Source of the DNA: Betaproteobacteria bacterium
Lineage (GTDB): Bacteria; Pseudomonadota; Gammaproteobacteria; Burkholderiales; Eutrophovitaceae
Assembly: GCA_009886305.1 (NCBI GenBank)
Contig: QXZO01000001.1
Location: 1 to 10,922, forward strand
Length of the DNA: 10,922 bases
Direction: 5' to 3'
A program made the translations under genes and the position numbers. This document shows positions 1 through 6,719 of the stretch, in pieces. Every line of letters starts with the position of its first letter. The stretch's first letter is position 1. The notes under the pieces are model-generated. The model was given only the letters and a program-made list of their open reading frames with translations. It had not been told where the DNA came from and did not search any database.

Positions 1-54
1 CCCGCGACCCCCGGCGTGACAGGCCGGTATTCTAACCAACTGAACTACCACTCC
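1..54 (-). tRNA. tRNA-Asp (GTC anticodon), 3' part cut off by the window edge
   Basis: Read on the minus strand, the 5' end is GGAGTGG at position 54. A normal D arm follows, then an anticodon stem CCGGC/GCCGG enclosing the loop CTGTCAC, whose anticodon GTC lies at 18-20. The sequence closely follows bacterial tRNA-Asp. The T arm and the 3' acceptor strand lie beyond position 1, so CCA cannot be checked. It follows tRNA-Val on the same strand after a 12-nt spacer (55-66), so both are almost certainly cut from one precursor. Confidence 0.93.
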
Positions 55-66
55 TTAACATCGGTG

Positions 67-142
67 TGGTGGGTGCTGAGAGGTTCGAACTCCCGACATT
101 CGCCTTGTAAGGGCGACGCTCTACCAGCTGAGCTAAGCACCC
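67..142 (-). tRNA. tRNA-Val (TAC anticodon)
   Basis: This is a complete 76-nt tRNA on the minus strand with its CCA encoded (67-69). The acceptor stem GGGTGCT/AGCACCC pairs fully. The anticodon stem TCGCC/GGCGA holds the loop CTTACAA, with anticodon TAC at 107-109. The T arm contains TTCGAAC and one G-U wobble. It lies downstream of hupB on the same strand with a 65-bp gap and just ahead of tRNA-Asp. I see no convincing promoter of its own in that gap, so read-through from the hupB promoter followed by processing is likely; that is inference. Confidence 0.96.
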
Positions 143-144
143 AG

Positions 145-170
145 GAATCTCGGGAATAGACCCGAGGTTC
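145..170 (-). other. Hairpin between hupB and tRNA-Val, probable RNA processing element
   Basis: The minus-strand RNA can form a perfect 6-bp GC-rich stem, CUCGGG/CCCGAG (149-154 with 161-166), with a 6-nt loop. Three outer pairs (145-147 with 168-170) extend it across one A-C mismatch. The stem ends only 2 nt before the tRNA-Val 5' base. No U tract follows, so a Rho-independent terminator is unlikely. It may mark the mature 3' end of hupB mRNA, or be trimmed when the tRNA precursor is released. Confidence 0.6.
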
Positions 171-207
171 TAAGTAATTTTCCACACTAACCTGATTGGA
201 AAGCGCG

Positions 208-480
208 CTAGTTTACTGCATCCTTAAGCGCTTTACCAGCCCGAAATTTCGGAGACTTGGAGGCCTTAATCTGAATGCTCTCACCAGTACGTGGGTTGCG
301 TCCCATTCGCGCTCCTCTTTCTCCAACCAAGAAGCTACCAAAACCGACGATAGTTACCTGATCACCACCTTTAAGGGCGCCGGTAATGGCTGCAGTTGCT
401 CCATCTAAAGCACGCTCTGCAGCAGCTTTTGATATATCCGCGGCAGCGGCCATTGCTTCTACTAATTCTGATTTATTCAC
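208..480 (-). CDS. hupB: DNA-binding protein HU, beta type
   Basis: This is HU, the small basic nucleoid protein that binds and bends DNA as a dimer. The 90-residue length is exactly that of HU subunits. The arm signature is present: GFGSF at 46-50, then R58 and GRNPRTG at 60-66, where P63 is the residue that intercalates between base pairs. The C-terminus FRAGKALKDAVN is typical of HU. The start is the GTG at 478-480, because MNKSEL is the conserved N-terminus and the Shine-Dalgarno AAAGGA sits 6 nt upstream. An out-of-frame ATG at 480-482 overlaps it and is followed at once by TGA. The gene follows lon, as in many proteobacteria, but has its own strong promoter (605-634). It is followed by a hairpin and then two tRNA genes. 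The stop is TAG. Identity is very secure. Confidence 0.97.
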   Translation of the reverse strand: MNKSELVEAMAAAADISKAAAERALDGATAAITGALKGGDQVTIVGFGSFLVGERGARMGRNPRTGESIQIKASKSPKFRAGKALKDAVN

Positions 481-486
481 ATCGAA

Positions 487-492
487 TCCTTT
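487..492 (-). promoter_or_regulatory. Shine-Dalgarno sequence that decides the hupB GTG start
   Basis: AAAGGA on the minus strand lies 6 nt from the GTG at 478-480 and 4 nt from the overlapping ATG at 480-482. The ATG reads only ATG-TGA, so it cannot encode HU. The spacing and the conserved MNKSEL N-terminus both favour GTG. Confidence 0.75.
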
Positions 493-604
493 CGTTTTAA
501 TAATTGTGATATTGATTTTAATCTGGGCTTTTCTACGACCCGCAATTTGGTATTGTTAACTATGGGTGAAACAGAATTTTTTACGCCCTCCAGTCCCAAG
601 AGTG

Positions 605-634
605 TTTATAACAACTGTAAAAAGGACGTGTCAA
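605..634 (-). promoter_or_regulatory. Sigma-70 promoter of hupB
   Basis: On the minus strand a perfect -35 box TTGACA (629-634) and a near-consensus -10 box TATAAA (605-610) are separated by 18 bp. Transcription should start near 598-599, giving a hupB leader of about 118 nt. The site lies 53 bp beyond the lon stop codon (687), so hupB can be expressed apart from lon. A weaker TTGCGG/TAAAAT pair with a long 19-bp spacer lies nearer the gene (515-545) and is much less convincing. Confidence 0.75.
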
Positions 635-686
635 GCTTAGAGGTCAAATACTTACAATATTTCGCTGTATCTCGCTAATAAGCAAA

Positions 687-3104
687 TTAATGCTTGACTC
701 TAGACGACTTTCCATCGTTATTTTTTACCGCCGGAATCGTTACGTCATCAGAGGGACCACTTGAAAGTGAGACCGGACTATGCTCAAGCGCCATATCCAA
801 AACTTCATCAATCCATTTAACAGGATGCACATCGATCTTCCCTTTGATATTGTCCGGTATGTCGACAAGATCTTTCACATTCTCATGAGGAATTAACACG
901 GTTTTGATACCCCCTCTATGTGCGGCTAATAGCTTTTCTTTTAAACCCCCAATCGCAAGGACCTCACCTCTAAGCGTAATTTCACCAGTCATAGCAACGT
1001 CACACCTAACCGGTATTTTTGTTATTGATGACACCAAAGCTGTAGTCATCGCTATGCCAGCTGATGGTCCGTCCTTTGGGGTTGCCCCTTCCGGGACATG
1101 CACGTGAATGTCATGCTTTTCAAACACATCATCAGCTATCCCAAGCACATACGCCCTAGACCGCACCACTGAACGTGCCGCTTCAACTGATTCTTTCATG
1201 ACGTCACCAAGAGAGCCAGTCCGCTGGATGTTACCCTTACCAGGCAAGATAACCGACTCAATGGTGAGCAGTTCACCACCCACCTCAGTCCAGGCTAGCC
1301 CGGTCACCTGACCTACCTGATTATTTTTTTCAGCAAGCCCAAAACTAAATTTACGGACACCGAGATAATCATTTAGATTCTTAGCTGTGACACTGACTTT
1401 CTTGATCAGTTTATTCACTGAAATTGAAGTAACAACCTTACGACAAATTTTCGAAATTTCCCTCTCGAGTGAGCGCACACCTGCCTCACGCGTGTAATAC
1501 CTGACGATGTCTCTAATCGCACCGTCAGACACAGTGATCTCTTGACCGTCGATACCATTATTTTCCATTTGCTTGGGTAATAAGTAACGCAGTGCAATAT
1601 TTATTTTTTCGTCCTCGGTGTAACCCGCCAATCGGATTACTTCCATTCGGTCCAGCAAAGGACCTGGGATGTTCATTGAGTTGGCCGTTGCAACGAACAT
1701 AACATCCGATAAATCATAGTCAACTTCAACATAGTGATCCGCAAACTTGTCGTTTTGCTCTGGATCCAGCACTTCCAGTAATGCAGACGAAGGATCTCCG
1801 CGAAAATCCATTCCCATCTTGTCCACTTCATCCAATAGGAATAGTGGGTTTCTAACACCAACTTTACTCATATTTTGTAAAATTTTGCCGGGCATAGAAC
1901 CTATATAGGTCCTTCTGTGGCCTCGAATTTCTGACTCGTCACGTACACCCCCAAGAGACATCCGCGTGAAATTTCGATTTGTAGCCTTTGCGATAGATTG
2001 ACCCAGTGATGTTTTACCAACTCCTGGTGGTCCAACCAAACACAGTATTGGCGCCTTGAGCTTATCTACCCGCTGCTGTACTGCGAGGTACTCAATTATT
2101 CGTTCTTTTACCTTATCAAGCCCATAATGGTCCTCATTCAGGATTTTTTCAGCTGCCTTTAGATCAGCACAGACTTTACTTTTTTTCTTCCAAGGCAAGC
2201 CCACCAATGTCTCGATGTAATTCCTCACTACCGAAGCCTCAGCAGACATGGGAGACATTAATTTCAACTTTTTAAACTCTGCATTTGCCTTATTTTTTGC
2301 GTCTTTAGGCATTCGAGCAGATTTGATTTTTTTTTCAAGCTCCTCCAGATCAGCGCCATCTTCTGAATCACCAAGCTCTTTTTGGATCGCCTTAACTTGC
2401 TCATTAAGGTAATACTCTCTTTGACTCTTTTCCATCTGACGCTTAACACGGCCCCGAATACGCCTTTCAACTTGCATGATATCAAGCTCGGATTCCAATA
2501 GACCCAACAAGTGTTCTAGACGCAACTTGACGTCAGCCAATTCAAGAATCTCTTGTTTCTGATCAATCTTTAATGGAAGGTGTGCCGCAACGGTATCAGC
2601 TAATCTTCCTGCTTCGTCAATACCAGCTAGAGAAGATAAAACCTCCGGTGGAATTTTTTTATTTACTTTGACGTATTGTTCAAATTGAGTCACCAAGGCT
2701 CGTCTCATGCCTTCAAGCTTCGCTGGATCCGTGACCTCTGATACAACCTCTGACGTCTCACAGCTTAGGTGGGTTTCTTCATCGAGGACACTATCTAACC
2801 GAGCGCGATTGACTCCCTCTACCAGCACTTTGACGGTTCCGTCTGGAAGCTTCAACATTTGAAGAATATTCGCCACGCTTCCTACTTTGTATAGGTCTGA
2901 CTCTTCCGGATCATCTTTGGCGGCGGTTTTTTGAGCGACAAGCATGACATGCTTACCTGCCTCCATAGCCACCTCCAGAGCTTTATTTGATTTTGCTCGT
3001 CCCACAAAAAGTGGAATGACCATGTGAGGAAACACAACAACATCTCTTAGAGGTATTAGAGGAAACGCAGTATTTGGCTCGCTATCTTGATGTTTCTCGC
3101 TCAT
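687..3104 (-). CDS. lon: ATP-dependent serine protease Lon
   Basis: Lon is a hexameric cytoplasmic AAA+ protease that unfolds and degrades damaged proteins and short-lived regulators. The N-terminal substrate-binding domain opens with FPLIPLRDVVVFP (residues 14-26). A coiled-coil-rich region follows (roughly 180-280). The ATPase has Walker A GPPGVGKT at 358-365 and Walker B around D425-E426. The protease domain carries the catalytic Ser681 in PKDGPSAG and Lys724 in GGLKEK, the Ser-Lys dyad of the family. The 805 residues are slightly more than E. coli Lon (784); much of the excess is a polar C-terminal tail after about residue 778. The ATG at 3104 is preceded by AAAGG 7 nt upstream. It follows clpX with a 73-bp gap holding a sigma-32-like promoter, which fits its heat-shock role. 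No terminator is evident after its TAA stop. Confidence 0.98.
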   Translation of the reverse strand: MSEKHQDSEPNTAFPLIPLRDVVVFPHMVIPLFVGRAKSNKALEVAMEAGKHVMLVAQKTAAKDDPEESDLYKVGSVANILQMLKLPDGTVKVLVEGVNRARLDSVLDEETHLSCETSEVVSEVTDPAKLEGMRRALVTQFEQYVKVNKKIPPEVLSSLAGIDEAGRLADTVAAHLPLKIDQKQEILELADVKLRLEHLLGLLESELDIMQVERRIRGRVKRQMEKSQREYYLNEQVKAIQKELGDSEDGADLEELEKKIKSARMPKDAKNKANAEFKKLKLMSPMSAEASVVRNYIETLVGLPWKKKSKVCADLKAAEKILNEDHYGLDKVKERIIEYLAVQQRVDKLKAPILCLVGPPGVGKTSLGQSIAKATNRNFTRMSLGGVRDESEIRGHRRTYIGSMPGKILQNMSKVGVRNPLFLLDEVDKMGMDFRGDPSSALLEVLDPEQNDKFADHYVEVDYDLSDVMFVATANSMNIPGPLLDRMEVIRLAGYTEDEKINIALRYLLPKQMENNGIDGQEITVSDGAIRDIVRYYTREAGVRSLEREISKICRKVVTSISVNKLIKKVSVTAKNLNDYLGVRKFSFGLAEKNNQVGQVTGLAWTEVGGELLTIESVILPGKGNIQRTGSLGDVMKESVEAARSVVRSRAYVLGIADDVFEKHDIHVHVPEGATPKDGPSAGIAMTTALVSSITKIPVRCDVAMTGEITLRGEVLAIGGLKEKLLAAHRGGIKTVLIPHENVKDLVDIPDNIKGKIDVHPVKWIDEVLDMALEHSPVSLSSGPSDDVTIPAVKNNDGKSSRVKH

Positions 3105-3137
3105 GTTAAGACCTTTAGCGTGGTGATATTTTTAATT

Positions 3138-3165
3138 ACATTGAGGCTAAATAAAAAAATTCAAG
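3138..3165 (-). promoter_or_regulatory. Candidate sigma-32 (heat shock) promoter of lon
   Basis: On the minus strand, CTTGAAT (3159-3165) matches the sigma-32 -35 consensus CTTGAAA at six of seven positions. CTCAATGT (3138-3145) matches the -10 consensus CCCCATNT at five of seven defined positions. The spacer is 13 bp, which suits this sigma factor. A start near 3131 would give a leader of about 27 nt to the lon ATG. E. coli lon is a known sigma-32 target. Confidence 0.6.
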
Positions 3166-3177
3166 GCCAATGACGTT

Positions 3178-4461
3178 CTAGGCGCTAGACGCCATTGACT
3201 GGTCCGCTCCTACGTCTTTCTCGGAGTAAATTAACAGCGGCTTACTTCCCTCTATGACTGCTGCACCGTCAACGACAACTTTTTCTACATTTTTTAGGGA
3301 GGGGAGATCGTACATTACGTCCAGCAGAACGCTCTCAATAATAGATCTTAATCCTCTAGCACCGGTTTTACGTGCCAAAGACTTACTCGCGATGGCTGAT
3401 AGCGCATCTGGCCTAAGGTCCAAATCAGCACCCTCCATTGCAAACATTTTTTTATATTGCTTTAAGAGCGAATTTTTGGGTTCAGTCAAAATTTGTATTA
3501 ACGCGCTCTCATCCAACTCTTCGAGAGTAGCTAAAACTGGCAGTCGACCCACAAACTCAGGAATCAAACCGAACTTAATAAGATCCTCTGGCTCAACGCT
3601 CTTCAATACCCGACTAGAATCCTTTGCAGTATTTTTGACCTTAACTTCAGCACCAAAACCAATGCCGCTTTTATCTGATCTGTCTCGAATGATTTTCTCT
3701 AATCCATCAAACGCTCCACCACAAATAAACAAAATATTGCTTGTGTCGACCTGAACGAATTCTTGGTTGGGGTGTTTACGTCCGCCCTGTGGCGGCACTG
3801 ACGCAATTGTTCCTTCGATCAGCTTTAATAAAGCTTGCTGCACACCTTCACCCGAGACGTCACGAGTGATTGATGGATTGTCAGTTTTTCTTGAGACCTT
3901 ATCAATTTCATCGATGTAAACAATACCCCTTTGGGCACGATCCACGTCATAGTCACATTTTTGAAGCAATTTTTGGATTATATTCTCGACGTCTTCACCA
4001 ACGTACCCAGCCTCAGTAAGGGTTGTCGCATCGGCCATCACGAACGGTACATTTAATAATCGAGCAAGAGTTTGAGCGAGTAAGGTCTTTCCGGAGCCCG
4101 TTGGGCCTATCAAAAGTATGTTTGACTTGGATAGCTCAATTCCGTCATCGCTACTCTCATGCAAGCGTCTATAGTGGCTATATACCGCGACCGAAAGTGT
4201 CCGTTTCGCTAACTCCTGACCAATTACATATTCATCAAGTGCTTCCCTAATACCTTGTGGTACGGGCAACGAGGACGACTTCTCAGGAGAATCAGTGTCC
4301 GCTAAAGCTTCTTCCAAGATAATATCGTTACATAATTCGATGCACTCGTCACAAATAAACACAGATGGACCAGCAATTAACTTTTTAACTTCTTGCTGAC
4401 TTTTACCGCAAAAAGAACAGTAAAGGAGTTTTTCTGGATTACTTTCGTCTTTATCAGTCAT
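3178..4461 (-). CDS. clpX: ClpX, ATPase and specificity subunit of the ClpXP protease
   Basis: ClpX is a hexameric AAA+ unfoldase that recognises tagged substrates and threads them into ClpP. The N-terminal zinc-binding domain has four cysteines, C15, C18, C37 and C40. Walker A is GPTGSGKT at 119-126, and Walker B is around VYIDEID (181-187). The pore loops are GYVGED (152-157) and RKH (228-230), which grip and select substrate. The IGF loop at 267-269 docks into ClpP. GARGLR near 367-372 supplies the sensor-2 arginine. The length, 427 residues, is normal. The ATG at 4461 lacks a strong Shine-Dalgarno; only a purine-rich AGAAAAGAA lies upstream. The 70-bp gap after clpP may hold a weak promoter, but co-transcription from tig-clpP is likely. 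Confidence 0.98.
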   Translation of the reverse strand: MTDKDESNPEKLLYCSFCGKSQQEVKKLIAGPSVFICDECIELCNDIILEEALADTDSPEKSSSLPVPQGIREALDEYVIGQELAKRTLSVAVYSHYRRLHESSDDGIELSKSNILLIGPTGSGKTLLAQTLARLLNVPFVMADATTLTEAGYVGEDVENIIQKLLQKCDYDVDRAQRGIVYIDEIDKVSRKTDNPSITRDVSGEGVQQALLKLIEGTIASVPPQGGRKHPNQEFVQVDTSNILFICGGAFDGLEKIIRDRSDKSGIGFGAEVKVKNTAKDSSRVLKSVEPEDLIKFGLIPEFVGRLPVLATLEELDESALIQILTEPKNSLLKQYKKMFAMEGADLDLRPDALSAIASKSLARKTGARGLRSIIESVLLDVMYDLPSLKNVEKVVVDGAAVIEGSKPLLIYSEKDVGADQSMASSA

Positions 4462-4485
4462 GAAACACTATTCTTTTCTAAAATA

Positions 4486-4513
4486 AATTTACCATTCGCG
4501 TTACGTGTGACAA
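4486..4513 (-). promoter_or_regulatory. Weak candidate promoter of clpX
   Basis: On the minus strand, TTGTCA (4508-4513; five of six to TTGACA) and TAAATT (4486-4491; four of six to TATAAT) are 16 bp apart in the clpP-clpX gap. It could let clpX be made independently of clpP. Such matches arise by chance in AT-rich gaps, so this is tentative. Confidence 0.3.
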
Positions 4514-4531
4514 CCTTAAGTCCGCCAAGTT

Positions 4532-5155
4532 CTATGGCCTCTTAGAAAGTACCTCGTCAACTAAACCGTAGGCTACCGCCTCTTCGGCCCCAAGGAAGTT
4601 ATCACGATCGGTATCTTTTTGAAGTGTTTCAATAGGTTGCCCCGTATGCTCTGCCAATAAATTGTTCAAACGATCTTTTAAATATAGAATTTCTTTTGCG
4701 TGAATCTCAATATCAGAAGCTTGCCCCTGAAACCCACCAAGCGGCTGGTGAATCATTACTCGAGAATTAGGCAGAACAAATCGCTTTCCTTTTTGACCAG
4801 CAGCCAGTAAAAATGCACCCATACTTGCTGCTTGGCCAATGCATAAAGTACTCACATCCGGCTTTATAAACTGCATTGTGTCGTAAATAGCCATACCAGC
4901 TGAAACGACGCCACCAGGCGAGTTGATGTAAAGGGATATATCCTTATCTGGATTTTCTGATTCCAAGAAAAGAAGCTGCGCCACAACAAGATTAGCAGTT
5001 AACTCATTAACTGGTCCAACCAAAAAAATAACCCGTTCTTTCAGCAATCGGGAGTAAATGTCGTAGGCCCGCTCCCCACGACCACTCTGCTCAATTACCA
5101 TTGGCACCATACCTAAGGCGGACGGCTCCTGATATCGATCGGTGTTCACGTTCAT
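4532..5155 (-). CDS. clpP: ClpP, proteolytic subunit of the ClpXP protease
   Basis: ClpP is a serine protease that forms a barrel of two stacked heptameric rings and cuts substrates fed by ClpX or another Clp ATPase. The catalytic triad is complete: Ser111 in GQAASMGAF, His136 in MIHQP and Asp185 in DTDRDNF. These numbers and the total of 207 residues equal those of the E. coli precursor. As in E. coli, a short propeptide is expected to be removed, with the mature chain beginning near Gly15 just before VPMVIEQ. The ATG at 5155 overlaps the tig stop as ATGA, and a GGAG lies just upstream inside tig, so the two are translationally coupled. clpX follows after 70 bp. Confidence 0.98.
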   Translation of the reverse strand: MNVNTDRYQEPSALGMVPMVIEQSGRGERAYDIYSRLLKERVIFLVGPVNELTANLVVAQLLFLESENPDKDISLYINSPGGVVSAGMAIYDTMQFIKPDVSTLCIGQAASMGAFLLAAGQKGKRFVLPNSRVMIHQPLGGFQGQASDIEIHAKEILYLKDRLNNLLAEHTGQPIETLQKDTDRDNFLGAEEAVAYGLVDEVLSKRP

Positions 5156-6459
5156 TTCTCCAAACCCATTAATTCATCGAAAGCCACTTCAGCATCATTA
5201 ATCTTCGCGGTTGCCAAGGCCCAAGTAACTACATTTTTTTCAACCACATACGACTCTATTTCCCGTAGTCTTTGCGGGTTTTTATAATACCAATCCCGAA
5301 CTTCCTGGGGCTTCTCATATCCCGCTGCCATTTCCTCTACCACTTCCTTCAATTGGTCTGGCTTAGGTTGCAATTCATTTTTTTCCGCGATGTGCGCGAT
5401 GATCAGTCCTAGCTTTACGCGGCGAGTAGCCTCCTCTGAGAAAACCTCTTTGGGTAGCGGGGCTTCATCCACCTTCATCCCACGCGACTTCATGTTCTCC
5501 TTCATTTGTTCGGCCAGCCTCTGGCCCTCTTCCTCAACTAATGCTTGGGGCACATCAAATTCTGCTTGGTCCAATAAAACTTTCATAACGAGATCTTTTT
5601 GACGCGACTCCAACCGCTTCTCTACCTCCGTGTCCACGTTTTTTTTGACGTCAACACGCAGTCTATCAACATCACCATCTTCAAATCCGAGCTGCTTCGC
5701 AAACTCAGAATCAATCTCAGGTAAAACGGAGCCTAAAACCTCGTGTACTTTGACCTCAAACTGAGCCTTTTTACCGGCCAAGTCTTTACTTGGGTAATCA
5801 TCCGGAAACTGAACGTCAAAAGTCTTCTCCTCTTTCGCTTTCATACCCGTTAGGGCATTTTCAAAGTCCGGCACCAACCTACCCTCGCCGAGGGACATAA
5901 CGACACCTTCCCCCGAACCACCCTCGAACAACTCTCCATCAACAGAACCCTTAAAATCAATTTTGATTTGATCCCCAGATTCAGCACTCTTTTCTTTGAC
6001 TTCAAATGTTCCTCTTTGCTTTTGCATAATTGAGAGCGTTGAGTCAACCTCCGCCTCCCCCACTTTCACAGTAGGCTTATCGATTGAACATTGTGCAATA
6101 TCCTTTACCTCTACCGCTGGATACACCTCAAAGGAAGCAACGAACACAAAATGATCGTCACTTTGCTCTTTTGCTTGCACATCGATCTTTGGGAGACCCG
6201 CAATTCTTAATTCTTTTTGTTCTAGCGCTGATCCGAGATTCTTTCCGATTGCATCGCTCATCACCTCACTACGGACTTGACCACCGTGTTGCTGTTCAAC
6301 AATCTTAATTGGGACCTTGCCCGGCCTAAATCCAGCAACTTTGACGGTCTTGGACAACTTACCTAATCGAGAAACGACTTCGGTATTGATTTCAGACATC
6401 GGCACCGAAATCGACATTTTTCGTTCTAAATTACTGACTGTCTCTAATGTTGCGTCCAT
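5152..6459 (-). CDS. tig: Trigger factor, ribosome-associated chaperone and peptidyl-prolyl isomerase
   Basis: Trigger factor sits at the ribosome exit tunnel and shields nascent chains. The N-terminal ribosome-binding domain carries the signature GFRPGKVP at 43-50, with F44-R45 in the same place as in E. coli. An FKBP-type isomerase domain follows (about 161-240, containing GDQIKIDFKG and LVPDFENAL). A long helical C-terminal chaperone domain makes up the rest. The 435 residues compare with 432 in E. coli, which supports the ATG at 6459. Upstream is only a modest GGGAA and a run of eight T on the coding strand. It starts the tig-clpP-clpX block and overlaps clpP. tRNA-Leu lies 95 bp upstream on the same strand with no strong terminator between, so shared transcription is possible. 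Confidence 0.98.
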   Translation of the reverse strand: MDATLETVSNLERKMSISVPMSEINTEVVSRLGKLSKTVKVAGFRPGKVPIKIVEQQHGGQVRSEVMSDAIGKNLGSALEQKELRIAGLPKIDVQAKEQSDDHFVFVASFEVYPAVEVKDIAQCSIDKPTVKVGEAEVDSTLSIMQKQRGTFEVKEKSAESGDQIKIDFKGSVDGELFEGGSGEGVVMSLGEGRLVPDFENALTGMKAKEEKTFDVQFPDDYPSKDLAGKKAQFEVKVHEVLGSVLPEIDSEFAKQLGFEDGDVDRLRVDVKKNVDTEVEKRLESRQKDLVMKVLLDQAEFDVPQALVEEEGQRLAEQMKENMKSRGMKVDEAPLPKEVFSEEATRRVKLGLIIAHIAEKNELQPKPDQLKEVVEEMAAGYEKPQEVRDWYYKNPQRLREIESYVVEKNVVTWALATAKINDAEVAFDELMGLEK

Positions 6460-6554
6460 GCTGTTCCCAAAAAAAATTTATACGCAACCAGTTCCGAGTA
6501 AAAACCGATTGCTTTAAAACGACGCAGCTAGCGCCTCGAGCTGTTACTTATAGT

Positions 6555-6639
6555 TGGTGCGAAAGGAGAGACTCGAACTCTCACGCCTCTCGGCGCCAGA
6601 ACCTAAATCTGGTGCGTCTACCAATTCCGCCACATTCGC
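6555..6639 (-). tRNA. tRNA-Leu (TAG anticodon)
   Basis: This is a complete 85-nt class II tRNA on the minus strand with a long variable arm and encoded CCA (6555-6557). The anticodon stem CCAGA/TCTGG encloses TTTAGGT, with TAG at 6603-6605. The T arm is GAGAG-TTCGAGT-CTCTC. The acceptor stem GCGAATG/CTTTCGC has one flaw: T6 faces T67, a U-U mismatch in the RNA, where E. coli tRNA-Leu(UAG) has an A-U pair. All else looks functional. It heads the minus-strand block ahead of tig and is divergent from hpnC. Confidence 0.96.
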
Positions 6640-6648
6640 ATAACTCGC

Positions 6649-6678
6649 ATTCTACTATAATCCACATATCACGGTTAA
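6649..6678 (-). promoter_or_regulatory. Candidate promoter of tRNA-Leu
   Basis: On the minus strand, TTAACC (6673-6678; four of six) and TAGAAT (6649-6654; five of six) are 18 bp apart. The predicted start near 6642 is 2-3 nt before the mature tRNA end at 6639, as expected for a tRNA promoter. TATAGT (6653-6658), partly overlapping, is an alternative -10. Confidence 0.45.
6656..6661 (+). promoter_or_regulatory. Candidate -10 box of the hpnC operon
   Basis: A perfect TATAAT lies on the plus strand in the 80-bp divergent gap, 58 bp before the hpnC ATG, predicting a leader of about 50 nt. No good -35 is found at 16-18 bp upstream; those positions fall inside the tRNA-Leu gene (around 6632-6639). 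It abuts the opposite-strand -10 of tRNA-Leu, so the two promoters would compete for polymerase. Confidence 0.4.
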
Positions 6679-6719
6679 TTTGAGACTACAGCTTTTAATT
6701 TTTAGTTCACTCAACAACC

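Noticed and set aside
143..207. Separate tRNA-Val promoter in the hupB-tRNA gap.
   Set aside because: The best -10-like element (TAGAAC) has a poor match and no acceptable -35 at 16-18 bp, so I did not call it.
562..678. A 38-codon plus-strand ORF starting at ATG 562 and opposite the hupB promoter and leader.
   Set aside because: It has no ribosome-binding site and no recognisable product, and it covers the hupB regulatory region in antisense. An open frame this short is expected by chance.
3146..3178. Terminator after clpX formed by GGCC and GCC flanking a T-rich stretch.
   Set aside because: The stem would be three bases or so with a very large loop. The T run is better explained as part of the sigma-32 promoter spacer.
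3254..3754. A 166-codon plus-strand open frame opposite clpX.
   Set aside because: clpX is unmistakable on the other strand. The antisense frame has low-complexity, serine-rich content and no recognisable domain, so it is a shadow.
6525..6543. Inverted repeat CAGCT/AGCTG with a 9-nt loop between tRNA-Leu and tig, with TTTT shortly after it on the minus strand.
   Set aside because: Only five pairs, a large loop and a T run that starts several bases after the stem. Too weak to call a terminator or attenuator.
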